This document shows positions 1 through 8,676 of a stretch of 64,000 nt of DNA, piece after piece. Position numbers and translations under genes: made by a program. The first letter of the stretch is position 1, and each line of letters begins with the position of its first letter. The stretch comes from Gemmatimonadaceae bacterium (GTDB lineage Bacteria > Gemmatimonadota > Gemmatimonadetes > Gemmatimonadales > Gemmatimonadaceae): positions 186,001-250,000 of the forward strand of contig JADZAN010000002.1 of assembly GCA_020852815.1 (NCBI GenBank), in the 5' to 3' direction. A model generated the notes under the pieces. It was not told where the DNA came from. It saw nothing but the letters and a program-made list of their open reading frames with translations, and ran no database searches.

Positions 1-1171
1 CATAGCCCGGCACCACACGCCCGGTCGACCCCGGTCGCACATCGCCCCCCGACGCCGAGATGAAGATGTGGAGCATCTCCGTCGCCCCGATCCCGTCGAT
101 GATGGTGAGCCCGGTCGCCTCCTTCCACGCATTGAAGGTCGACAGCGGCAACGCCTCACCAGCCGAGACACACCGCTTGAGCGAGGAGAGATCCTGGTCC
201 TTCCGCACTCCCAGCATGGCGCGATACGCGGTGGGCGCGGTGAAGACCGTTGTCGCCTTGTAGTCGTGGATGGCCTGGATCAGGAAAGGGGGCGTCGCCT
301 GCTCGAGCAGCACGCTGCTCGCCCCGAAGCGCATGGGGAAGAGCACCAGCCCACCCAACCCGAAGGTGAAGGCAAACGGCGGCGAACCAATGAAGACGTC
401 GTCCATGTCCGGCTGGAGGACATAACGGGGAAAACAGTCGCAGATTGCCAGCACGTCGCGATGGAAGTGCATCGTCCCCTTCCCCTCGCCGGTCGTTCCC
501 GAGGTGAAGGCAATGAGCGCCACGTCGTCGGCGGCGGTGGCGGCGTTCGCGAACGTCGTCGGCTTCCCCGCCATGCGCGCCTCGAGCGACTGCGAGGCGT
601 CGGCGCCTGGCTGCACGTTGTACTCCACCACGCGCGCCCCGTCGCGCGCGCGGCCGTCGGCGTGGTGCGCCATGGCCACGGCGCAGTCGGCGGTGAGGCG
701 AGCGTCGGTGATGGCCAACGCGATACGCGCCTTGTCGGCGATGAAGACCAGCTCCCGCGCGCGGCTCAGCGGCACTGTAGTCACCACGATGCCGCCCGCC
801 TTCAACACCGCGAACCAGAGCGCCGCCAGCATTGGCGAGTTGGGGCCGCGCAGCATCACGCGGTTCCCGGGCACCACCCCCAGGTCGTCCACCAGCACGT
901 GGGCGAGCTGGTTGGCCTTTGCCAGGAGTTCCGCGTACGTCCACCGAATGCCCGGCGCAATGAAGCAGGCGCGATCCCCCCATCCGCGCGCCACCGCCGC
1001 ATCGAGCAGCTCGGCGGCGCAGTTGAGCCGGTCGGGATAGGCCAACTCCGGAATGCCGCTGTAGTCCATCCGCGGCCACGATTCGCGTGGCGGCAGGGCA
1101 TCGCGCGCGAAGGTGTCGACGTGGGCGGTCGGGACGCCGCCGGGGAGACGAGGGGAGGTCGCTGCCGTCAT
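1..1171 (-). CDS. Aromatic acid-CoA ligase, benzoate/2-aminobenzoate type (3' end outside window)
   Basis: ANL-superfamily ligase that would activate an aromatic carboxylate to its CoA thioester through an acyl-AMP. The frame opens at an ATG at 1171 and is still open at base 1, giving 390 residues of a family that is usually about 540. The phosphate-binding motif is at residues 223-232, reading TSGTTGEGKG and followed by TMHFHRD; the usual motif is TSGTTGxPKG, so a proline is replaced by glycine. A later ATE motif (GIGATEML) fits the adenylation core. The missing C-terminal part carries the mobile lysine domain. It lies 16 nt downstream of the acyl-CoA dehydrogenase and is last in a run with hydratase and aminobenzoyl-CoA monooxygenase genes, so anthranilate is the likeliest substrate. 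That substrate is inferred from context only; benzoate or salicylate are alternatives. Confidence 0.85.
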   Translation of the reverse strand, partial: MTAATSPRLPGGVPTAHVDTFARDALPPRESWPRMDYSGIPELAYPDRLNCAAELLDAAVARGWGDRACFIAPGIRWTYAELLAKANQLAHVLVDDLGVVPGNRVMLRGPNSPMLAALWFAVLKAGGIVVTTVPLSRARELVFIADKARIALAITDARLTADCAVAMAHHADGRARDGARVVEYNVQPGADASQSLEARMAGKPTTFANAATAADDVALIAFTSGTTGEGKGTMHFHRDVLAICDCFPRYVLQPDMDDVFIGSPPFAFTFGLGGLVLFPMRFGASSVLLEQATPPFLIQAIHDYKATTVFTAPTAYRAMLGVRKDQDLSSLKRCVSAGEALPLSTFNAWKEATGLTIIDGIGATEMLHIFISASGGDVRPGSTGRVVPGY

Positions 1172-1187
1172 GCGTGGGGGCCGGCGT

Positions 1188-2396
1188 TCAGTGCGCGCTG
1201 GATGTCGTGCCGTCGTTCATGGCCTTCGCCGCCTCGAGGAGCTGTCCGGCGATCACCAGCTTCTGGATCTCGCTCGTTCCCTCATAGATGCGCAGCGCGC
1301 GCACCTCGCGATAGAGCGATTCGACGATGTTGCCGACCTGGATCCCGCGTCCGCCAAGGAGCTGGACCGCCGAGTCGATCACCTGCTGCGCGCTCTCGGT
1401 TGCATGTAGTTTGGCCATCGCCGCCTCGCGCGTGACGCGCGCGCCGCGCGTGTCCTTGGCCCACGCCGCACGATAGACGAGGAGCGCGCTGGCATCCACG
1501 GCCAGCGCCATTTCGGCCAGCCTGGCCTGCGTGAGCTGGAAATCGCTCAGCGCCTGGCCAAAGGCGCGCCGCGCGCGCGTGTGGGCGACGGCCTCGTCCA
1601 GGGCGCGCCGCGCCATGCCGAGTGCGGCCGCGCCGACCGTCGAGCGAAAGACGTCGAGCGTCGCCAACGCCACGCGCAATCCCTTGCCCGGCTCGCCGAT
1701 CAGCGCGGTGGGGGGGACGCGCACGGCATCGAAGGTGATGCGCGCCAATGGGTGCGGGGCAATCACGTCCAGCCGCTCGGCGACCGCAAAGCCTGGCGTA
1801 TCGGCATCCACGACGAAGGCGGCGAACGCTCGTTCGCCGCCTTCCGGATACCGCGCGAAGACCGTGTAGAAGTCGGCGATCCCGCCATTCGAGATCCAGG
1901 TCTTCTCGCCATCGAGGCGCCACCACCCGTCGTGCTCGCGGCGGGCGGTGGTCGACATCGCCACCACGTCGCTTCCGGCGTTAGGCTCGGAGAGGGCGAA
2001 GGCGGCAATCGCCTCGCCGCGCGCCACGCGTGGGAGGTACCGCGCCTTGAGCGCCTCGCTCCCGAAGAGCGAGATGGGGCCGCTCCCCAGCCCCTGCATC
2101 GCGAAGGCGAAGTCGGCCAGCCCGTTGTGGTAGGCCAGCGTCTCGCGCGCCAGGCAGAGCGTGCGCACGTCGAGCGTGTCGCGCGCCCCGCCGTGTGCGG
2201 CCGGGACCACGTGCTGCAGCCACCCGCCCTGCCCGAACCGCAGTGCCAGCGTCATCGACGCCACGTCCACCGACTCGCTCGCGATGAGCTCCTCCCACGC
2301 GTCAACCTCCAACTCGGCGAAGCGCCGCAGCGACCGCGCGAAATCGCGATGCGATGTGTCGAAGAACGGCCAGTCGAGGAAGGTCGTGTCGGCCAT
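1188..2396 (-). CDS. Acyl-CoA dehydrogenase family protein
   Basis: FAD-dependent acyl-CoA dehydrogenase of 402 residues, a normal length for the family. It would introduce an alpha,beta double bond into a CoA ester during ring-fission product degradation. Visible marks include the flavin-binding stretch [11 protein letters not shown] in the middle domain, WISNGG shortly after it, and the C-terminal YEGTSEIQ motif, whose glutamate (E372) sits at the usual catalytic-base position of the short-chain dehydrogenases. The ATG at 2396 is 11 nt below the hydratase stop, and the ligase begins 16 nt further down, so all three are likely one transcript. A glutaryl-CoA or cyclohexane-carboxyl-CoA type role is possible; the exact substrate cannot be read from the sequence. 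Confidence 0.9.
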   Translation of the reverse strand: MADTTFLDWPFFDTSHRDFARSLRRFAELEVDAWEELIASESVDVASMTLALRFGQGGWLQHVVPAAHGGARDTLDVRTLCLARETLAYHNGLADFAFAMQGLGSGPISLFGSEALKARYLPRVARGEAIAAFALSEPNAGSDVVAMSTTARREHDGWWRLDGEKTWISNGGIADFYTVFARYPEGGERAFAAFVVDADTPGFAVAERLDVIAPHPLARITFDAVRVPPTALIGEPGKGLRVALATLDVFRSTVGAAALGMARRALDEAVAHTRARRAFGQALSDFQLTQARLAEMALAVDASALLVYRAAWAKDTRGARVTREAAMAKLHATESAQQVIDSAVQLLGGRGIQVGNIVESLYREVRALRIYEGTSEIQKLVIAGQLLEAAKAMNDGTTSSAH

Positions 2397-2407
2397 CGCG
2401 TGGTGCC

Positions 2408-3247
2408 TCAGTTCCCCTCGAACTTGGGCGCGGCGCGCCGGATGAAGGCGCGGTACGCGCGCTCGAAGTCGTTCGTCGTCATGCACACCGCCTGCGCCTG
2501 CGCCTCGTGCTCCAGCGCCGCCTCCAGCGACATCGTCGCCTCGACATTCAGGCACGCCTTGGTGACGCCGTGCGCGAAGGTGGGGCCGTCGGCCAGCAGC
2601 CGTGCCAGCGCGAGCGCCTCCAGCTGCAACGATTCCGGCGACACGAGGCGGTTGTAGAACCCCCACCGCTCCCCTTCCTCCGCACTCATGAAGCGCCCCG
2701 TGTAGAGCAGCTCGGCGGCGCGCCCCAGCCCAACGATGCGCGGCAGCAGCTGGCACGCCCCCATGTCGGCGCCGCTCAGCCCCACGCGCACGAAGAGGAA
2801 GGCGGTGCGCGCGCGCTCCGTCGCCAGGCGCACGTCGCTCGCCATCGCCATGATCGCCCCCGCACCGGCGCAGACGCCATCCACCGCCGCAACGATCGGC
2901 TGCGGGCAGGCGCGCATCGCGGCCACCAGCCCCCCCGTCATGCGCGTGAACGCCAGGAGGTCGGCCGTGCGGGCGCCGTTCTTCGCCTCCACCAGCGGGC
3001 CAATGATCTCGTGCACGTCGCCGCCGGAGCAGAAGTTCTCGCCGGCGCCCGTGACGACCACCACCTGCACGTCGCCCGCGTGGACGAGCGACCGGAAGAG
3101 CGACGTCAGCTCGGCGTACGACTCGAAGGTGAGCGGGTTCTTCCGCTCGGGGCGGTCGAGCGTGATGGTCCCCACGCCGTCCTCCACCGACCACCGGAAG
3201 TGGGCAGGGGCGTAGCCGGCAAGGGTGAGGCGGGGCGAGGTGGTCAT
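2408..3247 (-). CDS. Enoyl-CoA hydratase/isomerase family protein
   Basis: Crotonase-fold protein of 279 residues. The oxyanion-hole segments are visible: [13 protein letters not shown] around residue 70 and [16 protein letters not shown] around residue 120. RNPLTFES-like N-terminal spacing (RKNPLTFES) is typical of the family. It would hydrate or otherwise process an enoyl-CoA in the aromatic pathway. I chose the ATG at 3247, 35 nt after the monooxygenase stop; an upstream GTG near 3286 would overlap that stop and cannot be excluded. Close homologues sit next to 2-aminobenzoyl-CoA monooxygenase genes in other bacteria, and crotonase-fold hydrolases can also open rings, so plain hydration is not certain. 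Confidence 0.9.
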   Translation of the reverse strand: MTTSPRLTLAGYAPAHFRWSVEDGVGTITLDRPERKNPLTFESYAELTSLFRSLVHAGDVQVVVVTGAGENFCSGGDVHEIIGPLVEAKNGARTADLLAFTRMTGGLVAAMRACPQPIVAAVDGVCAGAGAIMAMASDVRLATERARTAFLFVRVGLSGADMGACQLLPRIVGLGRAAELLYTGRFMSAEEGERWGFYNRLVSPESLQLEALALARLLADGPTFAHGVTKACLNVEATMSLEAALEHEAQAQAVCMTTNDFERAYRAFIRRAAPKFEGN

Positions 3248-3282
3248 GTCGGTCGCGCTCGGCGTTGCGTCGGGTGAAGCTG

Positions 3283-5682
3283 TCACCGCGGCGCCCGGGC
3301 GTCCAGCGCCCCCAGCTGGCGCTCCAACTGCGACTTCCCGACGCGGTACATGGGCGGCCAGTGCTGCGCCACGTGGCCTAACGAGGCCGCCGCGCGCAGC
3401 GTCCAGTGCGGGTCGGACAGGTGCGGACGCCCCAGCGCGCACAAGTCGGCGCGTCCCGCAGCGATGATCGAGTTCACCTGGTCCGCTTCGGTGATGTTCC
3501 CTACCGCAATCGTCCTCGCCCCCAGCTCGTTGCGTATGCGGTCGCTGAACGGCGTCTGCCACATGCGTCCGTACACCGGCTTCTGTTCCGGATGCACCTG
3601 CCCCGTCGACACGTGGATGATGTCGGCCCCCGCATCGAGGAACGCGCGCGCGATCGACACCGACTCCTCCCCAGTCACTCCGCCCTCGACCCAGTCCGTC
3701 GCCGAGATGCGGACCGAGATGGGTCGATCCTGCGGCCACACCTCGCGGACGGCGCGAAAGACCTCGACCGGGAAGCGCACGCGGTTCTCCACCGCGCCGC
3801 CGTACGCGTCGGTGCGCCGGTTGGCCAGCGGCGAGAGGAACGACGACAGCAGGTAGCCGTGCGCGCAGTGCAGCTCGAGCATGTCGAAGTCCGCCTCGAT
3901 GGCGAGGCGCACGGCGCGCGTGAAGTCGTGCACGACCTGGTCCATGTCGGCGCGCGACATGGCGCGCGGCACCTGCATCGTGGGGCGATAGGGGATCGCC
4001 GACGGCGCGATGACCTCCCAGGCCTCCCTGGCATCGAGCGGCGTGTCGCCCCCCTCCAATCCCAGCGCCGTGGCTCCCTTGCGCCCGGAGTGTCCCAGCT
4101 GCAACGCGATCTTCGCCCGCGACCACTGGTGCACGTAGTTGGTCACCCGCTGCCACGCCGTCGCGTGCCCCTCATGGTACATCCCGGTGCAGCCGAGCGT
4201 GATGCGCCCCTCGGGGGAGACACACGTCATCTCCGTCATCACCAGCCCGGCCCCCCCCATGGCCCGCGCCCCATAGTGCACGAGGTGGAAGTCGTTCGGC
4301 GTCCCGTCGGTGGCGCAGTACATGTCCATCGGCGAGACGACGATGCGGTTCTCCACCGTCATCCCGCGCAGCCGGAGCGGGGTGAAGAGCGGGGGTGTGG
4401 GACGCGCGGCGGTGCCCGTTGCACCTGCGCCCGTTGCGCCTGCGCCTGCGCCCGTCGCCGCGGGCGCCGCGCAAGCCTGCGCCTCACGCTCGGCGCCCGA
4501 GGCGAACCAGCGCTCCACTCCATCCAGGTACGCCGCGTCGCGCAGCCGCAGGTTCTCGTGGCTCACGCGCTGCGAGCGCGTGAGGAGCGAGTAGGCGAAC
4601 TGCTCCGGCTCCAGCGAGACGTAGCGCTTCACGTGCTCGAACCATTCCATCGAGTTGCGCGCCGCGTTCTGGATGCGGAGCGCCTCGGTGATGCGTTGCG
4701 CCTGGTAGCGATCGATCGCCTGGTCCATCTCCGGCGTGAGCGCGCCGCCGCGCGCCGAGTGCTGGTCGGGGACCGCGGTGACCTCGCGCGCCAGGGCGAT
4801 CGCATCCTCCATCGCCAGCTTGGTCCCACTCCCGATCGAGAAGTGCGCCGTGTGCGCGGCATCGCCCACGAGGGCGATGTTGCCAAAGCGCCAGCGCTCG
4901 CAGGTGATGCGATGGAACGCCCCCCACGGCTCGCGCACGCGATGGGGCGTTGCGTTGTACTCCAGGCGATGCCCGCCCAGCCACTTCGCGAACATCTCCT
5001 CGCAGCGCGCGATCGTCTCGGCGGCGTTCATTTGGTCGAAGCCCGCGGCGTACCACGAGGCCTCGTCGCACTCGACGATGAACGTGGAGCGTTGCGTGTC
5101 GAAGCGATAGGCGTGCACCTGGTACACGCCAGTGGGCGTCTCGAGGATGATGAAGGTGAAGGCGTCGAAGAGCCTGGACGTCCCCAGCCAGATGTAGCGG
5201 TTGGTGCGCGCGTCGGTAGCCACGCCGAACTCACGGGCGTAGGTCCGGCGCACCATCGAGTTGACGCCGTCGGCGGCGACAATGAGGTCGCCCCCCTTGG
5301 CCTGCACCGCGGCGACATCCGGAAGCTCCGTGCGGTAGTGCAGCGTCACGCCTAACGACTCGGCGCGTCGTTGCAGGATCTGGAGGAGCGCCTTGCGCGC
5401 GATCCCGCTGAAGCCATGCCCGCCGGAGGTGATCGTCCGACCGCGCACATGGATGTCGATGTCGTCCCAGTGCGCGAAGTGGTCGGTGATGGCGACGTAC
5501 GTCTCCTCGTCCGCCTGGCGAAAGTTCTCCAGCGTCTGGTCGGAGAAGACGACCCCCCACCCGAATGTGTCGTCCGGCGCGTTGCGTTCGTACAGGGTGA
5601 CGTGATCCTGCGAGCGCTCCTTCTTGTGCAGGAGGGCGTAGTAGAGCCCAGCGGGCCCCCCTCCCAGGACGGTGACGTTCAT
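3283..5682 (-). CDS. Bifunctional flavin monooxygenase / OYE-type reductase (2-aminobenzoyl-CoA monooxygenase-reductase or salicylyl-CoA 5-hydroxylase type)
   Basis: A 799-residue two-domain flavoenzyme. Residues 1 to about 395 form a class A flavoprotein hydroxylase: the dinucleotide fold GGGPAGL begins at residue 7, and GDAAHTAH (residues 273-280) is the second FAD motif. After an Ala/Gly/Thr-rich linker, about residue 428 onward is a complete Old-Yellow-Enzyme TIM barrel with [10 protein letters not shown] at its start, QLGHSGRKG near 526 and [10 protein letters not shown] at its end. The known fusion of this kind hydroxylates 2-aminobenzoyl-CoA and then reduces the ring; a close relative hydroxylates salicylyl-CoA. 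The ATG at 5682 overlaps the upstream gene's stop by one base (TGATG), suggesting translational coupling. Flanking ligase, hydratase and dehydrogenase genes support a CoA-ester aromatic substrate. Confidence 0.88.
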   Translation of the reverse strand: MNVTVLGGGPAGLYYALLHKKERSQDHVTLYERNAPDDTFGWGVVFSDQTLENFRQADEETYVAITDHFAHWDDIDIHVRGRTITSGGHGFSGIARKALLQILQRRAESLGVTLHYRTELPDVAAVQAKGGDLIVAADGVNSMVRRTYAREFGVATDARTNRYIWLGTSRLFDAFTFIILETPTGVYQVHAYRFDTQRSTFIVECDEASWYAAGFDQMNAAETIARCEEMFAKWLGGHRLEYNATPHRVREPWGAFHRITCERWRFGNIALVGDAAHTAHFSIGSGTKLAMEDAIALAREVTAVPDQHSARGGALTPEMDQAIDRYQAQRITEALRIQNAARNSMEWFEHVKRYVSLEPEQFAYSLLTRSQRVSHENLRLRDAAYLDGVERWFASGAEREAQACAAPAATGAGAGATGAGATGTAARPTPPLFTPLRLRGMTVENRIVVSPMDMYCATDGTPNDFHLVHYGARAMGGAGLVMTEMTCVSPEGRITLGCTGMYHEGHATAWQRVTNYVHQWSRAKIALQLGHSGRKGATALGLEGGDTPLDAREAWEVIAPSAIPYRPTMQVPRAMSRADMDQVVHDFTRAVRLAIEADFDMLELHCAHGYLLSSFLSPLANRRTDAYGGAVENRVRFPVEVFRAVREVWPQDRPISVRISATDWVEGGVTGEESVSIARAFLDAGADIIHVSTGQVHPEQKPVYGRMWQTPFSDRIRNELGARTIAVGNITEADQVNSIIAAGRADLCALGRPHLSDPHWTLRAAASLGHVAQHWPPMYRVGKSQLERQLGALDARAPR

Positions 5683-6116
5683 CAGAAGTCCGGATGCGGA
5701 TTGTCGTCCATGAATCCCCACGCGGCGAGTTCGCCCGCCAGCTCGTCGTTTGGCTTCGCCGGACGGACGAAGTACCACCACTCGCGCCCCGGGTCCAGTC
5801 CGTCATCCTCCTCGACCTCCTCGCCCCACAGGCAAGGGCAGGGGAGCGTCACGGCGCGCATCCGGGCATCGAGCGCCTCCACGCGCCCCTCGACCTGCTC
5901 GCGCTCGTCAGGCATGGCGACGGCCAGCGCGGCAAAGAGCGTGTCGCGCAGGTCCATGTCGTTCAGGTAGTCGTCGAACCCGAAGGGGTACCCTTCCTCG
6001 ACGCTGCGCACGATCGCGTCCCACTTGCTGGCGAGGCCGGCCAGCCCGCCTTCCACCACGTCGTCGGGACAGCCGCGCTCGATCAGCAACCGACGCACCA
6101 CGTCAAATTCGCTCAT
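5682..6116 (-). CDS. Small acidic protein of unknown function
   Basis: A 144-residue, strongly acidic, predicted cytoplasmic protein without signal peptide or membrane segment. It starts with a helical, Asp/Glu-rich half containing [17 protein letters not shown], and ends with [19 protein letters not shown] do not recognise a named domain. A purine-rich GAGAG stretch lies just upstream of the ATG at 6116. Its stop shares one base with the ATG of the monooxygenase gene, so it may be first in the aromatic operon. The next gene upstream encodes a lipoprotein with a toxin-like nuclease domain, so an immunity-type partner role is one hypothesis. A hairpin between the two argues for separate transcription. 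Confidence 0.75.
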   Translation of the reverse strand: MSEFDVVRRLLIERGCPDDVVEGGLAGLASKWDAIVRSVEEGYPFGFDDYLNDMDLRDTLFAALAVAMPDEREQVEGRVEALDARMRAVTLPCPCLWGEEVEEDDGLDPGREWWYFVRPAKPNDELAGELAAWGFMDDNPHPDF

Positions 6117-6158
6117 GGGTCTCTCGATGGATGATGCTGCCGCGCACTAGAGTGGCTT

Positions 6159-6218
6159 CGGAACCGGTGGCCGCGGCGCCGGCGCACTGCGCCCGCAACG
6201 GCGCGGCTACCGGTTCCG
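6159..6218 (-). terminator. Long imperfect hairpin after the nuclease-like lipoprotein gene
   Basis: Two 17-base arms (6159-6175 and 6202-6218) are reverse complements with one mismatch, around a 26-base GC-rich loop. The structure starts 4 bases after the stop codon of the lipoprotein gene (6222). It has no good T-tract, so it may be a Rho-assisted terminator or an mRNA 3'-end stabiliser separating the M61-lipoprotein unit from the aromatic operon. Confidence 0.5.
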
Positions 6219-6221
6219 CTA

Positions 6222-6752
6222 TCACTTGTCGCCCCCCGGGCGTCGCCGCGCCTGGCGCCGGAAGTAGCGCTCGCCGTCGTTGGGCTTGAAGAAGGTCCGA
6301 ATCGTCCCGTCGTCGTCGAAGGCGACAAAGCTCCCCGCCGACTTGTCGAAGCGCGACACCGTCCCGTCGCCACGCCGGAGCTCGAGGATGTCGCCCCCCA
6401 CCGGCGCGTCGCGCAGCGCTTGCGCCTGGCGGAGGTATTCCCCCTTGCCGATCGCCCCGAACTCCGCGCCATGCTTCTCGAAGTGCTCATCCAGCCGCTG
6501 CCTCGAGCGGAAGCCGACATCGGCGCCAAAGCCTTGCGACGGCTCGGCGCGCGCTTTCGCCCGCGCTGGCGCTTCGCGCGCGTTGGCCGGCCGCGCCTGC
6601 TGCTCGCGCGCGTTGGCCGCGACCGCCTTCGCCGCCAGCGAGTCGTCGTCAGCACCAGCAACGTCGCGCACCGCGGGCGCGGGAGCACCGCCGCAGGCGA
6701 CAACGATCGCCAACCACACCCACGTCGAGAACCGGCGCACGAGCCGAGTCAT
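6222..6752 (-). CDS. Lipoprotein with C-terminal BECR-fold (toxin-like) RNase domain
   Basis: A 176-residue protein. The N-terminus is a lipoprotein signal (Arg-rich start, hydrophobic WVWLAIVVA, lipidated Cys20). Residues 21 to about 75 are an Ala/Arg/Lys-rich low-complexity linker. The C-terminal roughly 95 residues begin FRSRQRLDEHFEKHGAEFG, then EYLRQAQ, SRFDKSAGSFVAFDDDG and IRTFFKPNDGERYF. This pattern resembles C-terminal nuclease modules of contact-dependent inhibition and polymorphic toxins (barnase/EndoU/colicin E5-D/RelE superfamily). The family call is recalled similarity and needs a profile search. It follows the M61 peptidase gene by 7 nt, so the two are probably co-transcribed. 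No confirmed immunity gene is visible; the acidic gene at 5682-6116 is the nearest candidate. Confidence 0.7.
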   Translation of the reverse strand: MTRLVRRFSTWVWLAIVVACGGAPAPAVRDVAGADDDSLAAKAVAANAREQQARPANAREAPARAKARAEPSQGFGADVGFRSRQRLDEHFEKHGAEFGAIGKGEYLRQAQALRDAPVGGDILELRRGDGTVSRFDKSAGSFVAFDDDGTIRTFFKPNDGERYFRRQARRRPGGDK

Positions 6753-6759
6753 GCCTCGC

Positions 6760-8637
6760 TCACTTCGCGCCTAACCAGGCCGCGCGGAAGGCGCGCACCG
6801 CGTCGGTCACCGGTTCTCCCGCCGCCTCGAACGTCACGATCTCGATGCGCGGGCTCTCGCCAAGAGTAAGCATCGCATCGATCGTCGTCCCGCGCGACTC
6901 GAAGCTGATCGGCACGACGTCGCCCGGCTTGTGCGCCGAGAGCGCGGCGCTGAATTCGGCGCTCCCCGACATCGGGCGCCCGTCGATGGAGACGATGCGA
7001 TCGTTGCGATCGATGCCCACCGCGTACAGCGGGGAGCCAATGGGCGTTGGCGCGGTGACCACCGCCTTGCCCCCCTCGTATCGGAGCGCGACATCGCCGG
7101 CCCACGCGGCACCACTGCGCGCCTTGCGCACCACGAAGCCTCCCCGGCGTAACAGCTCGGCGTAGGGCGCGGCCTCGCGTCCCTCGATGTAGCGCGCGAA
7201 GAAGTCGCGCGCGAACGCCGCGTCGCCCGACACGCGCGCCAGCGCGGCGCGCGCGTCGGCCACCGTGTACGGCTTGACCGGTGCAGCGTTCCGTTGCTGC
7301 ACGCCGTGCGTCTTCCACATCTCGCGCATGAAGTCGTCGAGCGTCTTGCCACGTTCGCGCAGCGTGAGGTCAAGCGCCAGCGCGATCGCTTGTCCGAAGG
7401 GGTAGTACGAGATGAAGGTGTTCCCCTTGTTCTGCGGGTCGATCGAGACGGCGGCGTCGGTGAACGGCGCCTGCTGGCTCATTTCGACGGCCGAGAAGAA
7501 GCGGCGTCCGGGGGCGTTGAGCACGAGGTTGACCGCGCCCGCCATGTCCTGCGCGAACTCGGCGTCGTCCTGCAATCCCGCGCGGCGCACGATGAGCGGG
7601 CCGTAGTAGCTGGTGAACCCCTCCGCCAGCCACAACTCCCCCGACATGTTGGCCTCCTCGTACGAGAACGGCTCCAGCGTCCTTGGGCGAATGCGCTCCA
7701 CGTTCCAGGCGTGGAAGAACTCGTGCGACACCGTCCCCAGGAGGCCGTCCATCGACGTGGCCAGCGCGCCGCTGCTCGTGAGCGAGGTCGAGTTGCGGTG
7801 TTCCATCCCGTCGCCCGAGGCCCAGGGCAGGTAGGTCGCCAGGAAGGTGTAGCTCCCGCCATCGAAGTCGGGGAGCGTGCCGAACACCTGCGCGGCCTGC
7901 TCGACGATCGCTTTCGTGGCCTTGAAGTACGCATCGCCCTCGGCCGACGTGCCGAGATGGTGAAGGGCGATCCGCATCGTGTACGTCTTCCCGTTCGCCG
8001 CCGCGTCCCACGCGTACCACGCCTGCGCCCCCAGGTGGGTCGGCGAGTCCATGAAGTACTGGAGGTGTGGCGCGGTGAAGGTCGACGAGTCGCTGGTGGG
8101 AAAGAGCTGCGTCGCCACCGTCCATGAAGAATCCGGGCGACGGAACGTCACGCGCACCGGGCGCGTTTCCATTCCTCGCGCCCAGGCGAACGTTGCCGGG
8201 ATGTTGAGGTGCGCCATGCTCCGGTCGATCCCTGCGTACGTCCCGTCGGCGCGATCTCCAAAGAGCGTGTACGTCACCTGCACCGTTCCGTCGTGCCCGC
8301 GCACGTCCCACTGGTGCGGGTTGGGGCGCGTGATGGAGAGTGCGCGCCCCTTCGAGTCCACCGCCTTGAAGTTGTAGACGTTCTTCGCGAACTCGTGCAG
8401 CGCATAGCGTCCGGGCGACGAGCGGCTCATGCGCACTTGCAGCGCCCCGGGCGGGACGTTGCGCCACGTCACCGACACCTCCCCTTCGTGATGCGCGGCG
8501 TTGGGAAAGGCGATGGAGTATTCCACCGCTGCGGCCTTGGCGTTAGGCGCGCGCTGCGCCTGCGAAACAGGGGCGGCGATGAGTAGCGGGGCGGCGACGG
8601 CAAGGACAGCGGCGCGCGCGAGCGGGACGTGGCGCAT
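6760..8637 (-). CDS. M61-family metallopeptidase (glycyl aminopeptidase type) with PDZ domain
   Basis: Secreted or periplasmic zinc peptidase of 625 residues with an N-terminal signal peptide (hydrophobic AVLAVAAPLLIAAPVSQA). An M61 N-terminal beta domain is followed by the catalytic domain with HEFFHAWN (H305, E306, H309), then ELWLAEGFTSYYG, supplying the downstream glutamate. A PDZ domain covers roughly residues 495-585 (VGIDRNDRIVSIDGRPM). M61 enzymes remove N-terminal glycine or alanine from peptides. The ATG at 8637 is chosen because the signal peptide begins there; a GTG at 8649 would add four residues. It is followed within 7 nt by the nuclease-domain lipoprotein. Confidence 0.9.
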   Translation of the reverse strand: MRHVPLARAAVLAVAAPLLIAAPVSQAQRAPNAKAAAVEYSIAFPNAAHHEGEVSVTWRNVPPGALQVRMSRSSPGRYALHEFAKNVYNFKAVDSKGRALSITRPNPHQWDVRGHDGTVQVTYTLFGDRADGTYAGIDRSMAHLNIPATFAWARGMETRPVRVTFRRPDSSWTVATQLFPTSDSSTFTAPHLQYFMDSPTHLGAQAWYAWDAAANGKTYTMRIALHHLGTSAEGDAYFKATKAIVEQAAQVFGTLPDFDGGSYTFLATYLPWASGDGMEHRNSTSLTSSGALATSMDGLLGTVSHEFFHAWNVERIRPRTLEPFSYEEANMSGELWLAEGFTSYYGPLIVRRAGLQDDAEFAQDMAGAVNLVLNAPGRRFFSAVEMSQQAPFTDAAVSIDPQNKGNTFISYYPFGQAIALALDLTLRERGKTLDDFMREMWKTHGVQQRNAAPVKPYTVADARAALARVSGDAAFARDFFARYIEGREAAPYAELLRRGGFVVRKARSGAAWAGDVALRYEGGKAVVTAPTPIGSPLYAVGIDRNDRIVSIDGRPMSGSAEFSAALSAHKPGDVVPISFESRGTTIDAMLTLGESPRIEIVTFEAAGEPVTDAVRAFRAAWLGAK

Positions 8638-8676
8638 GAGGCAGGGCACGAGATGGTGAGCGGCGAACGGGAGAAT

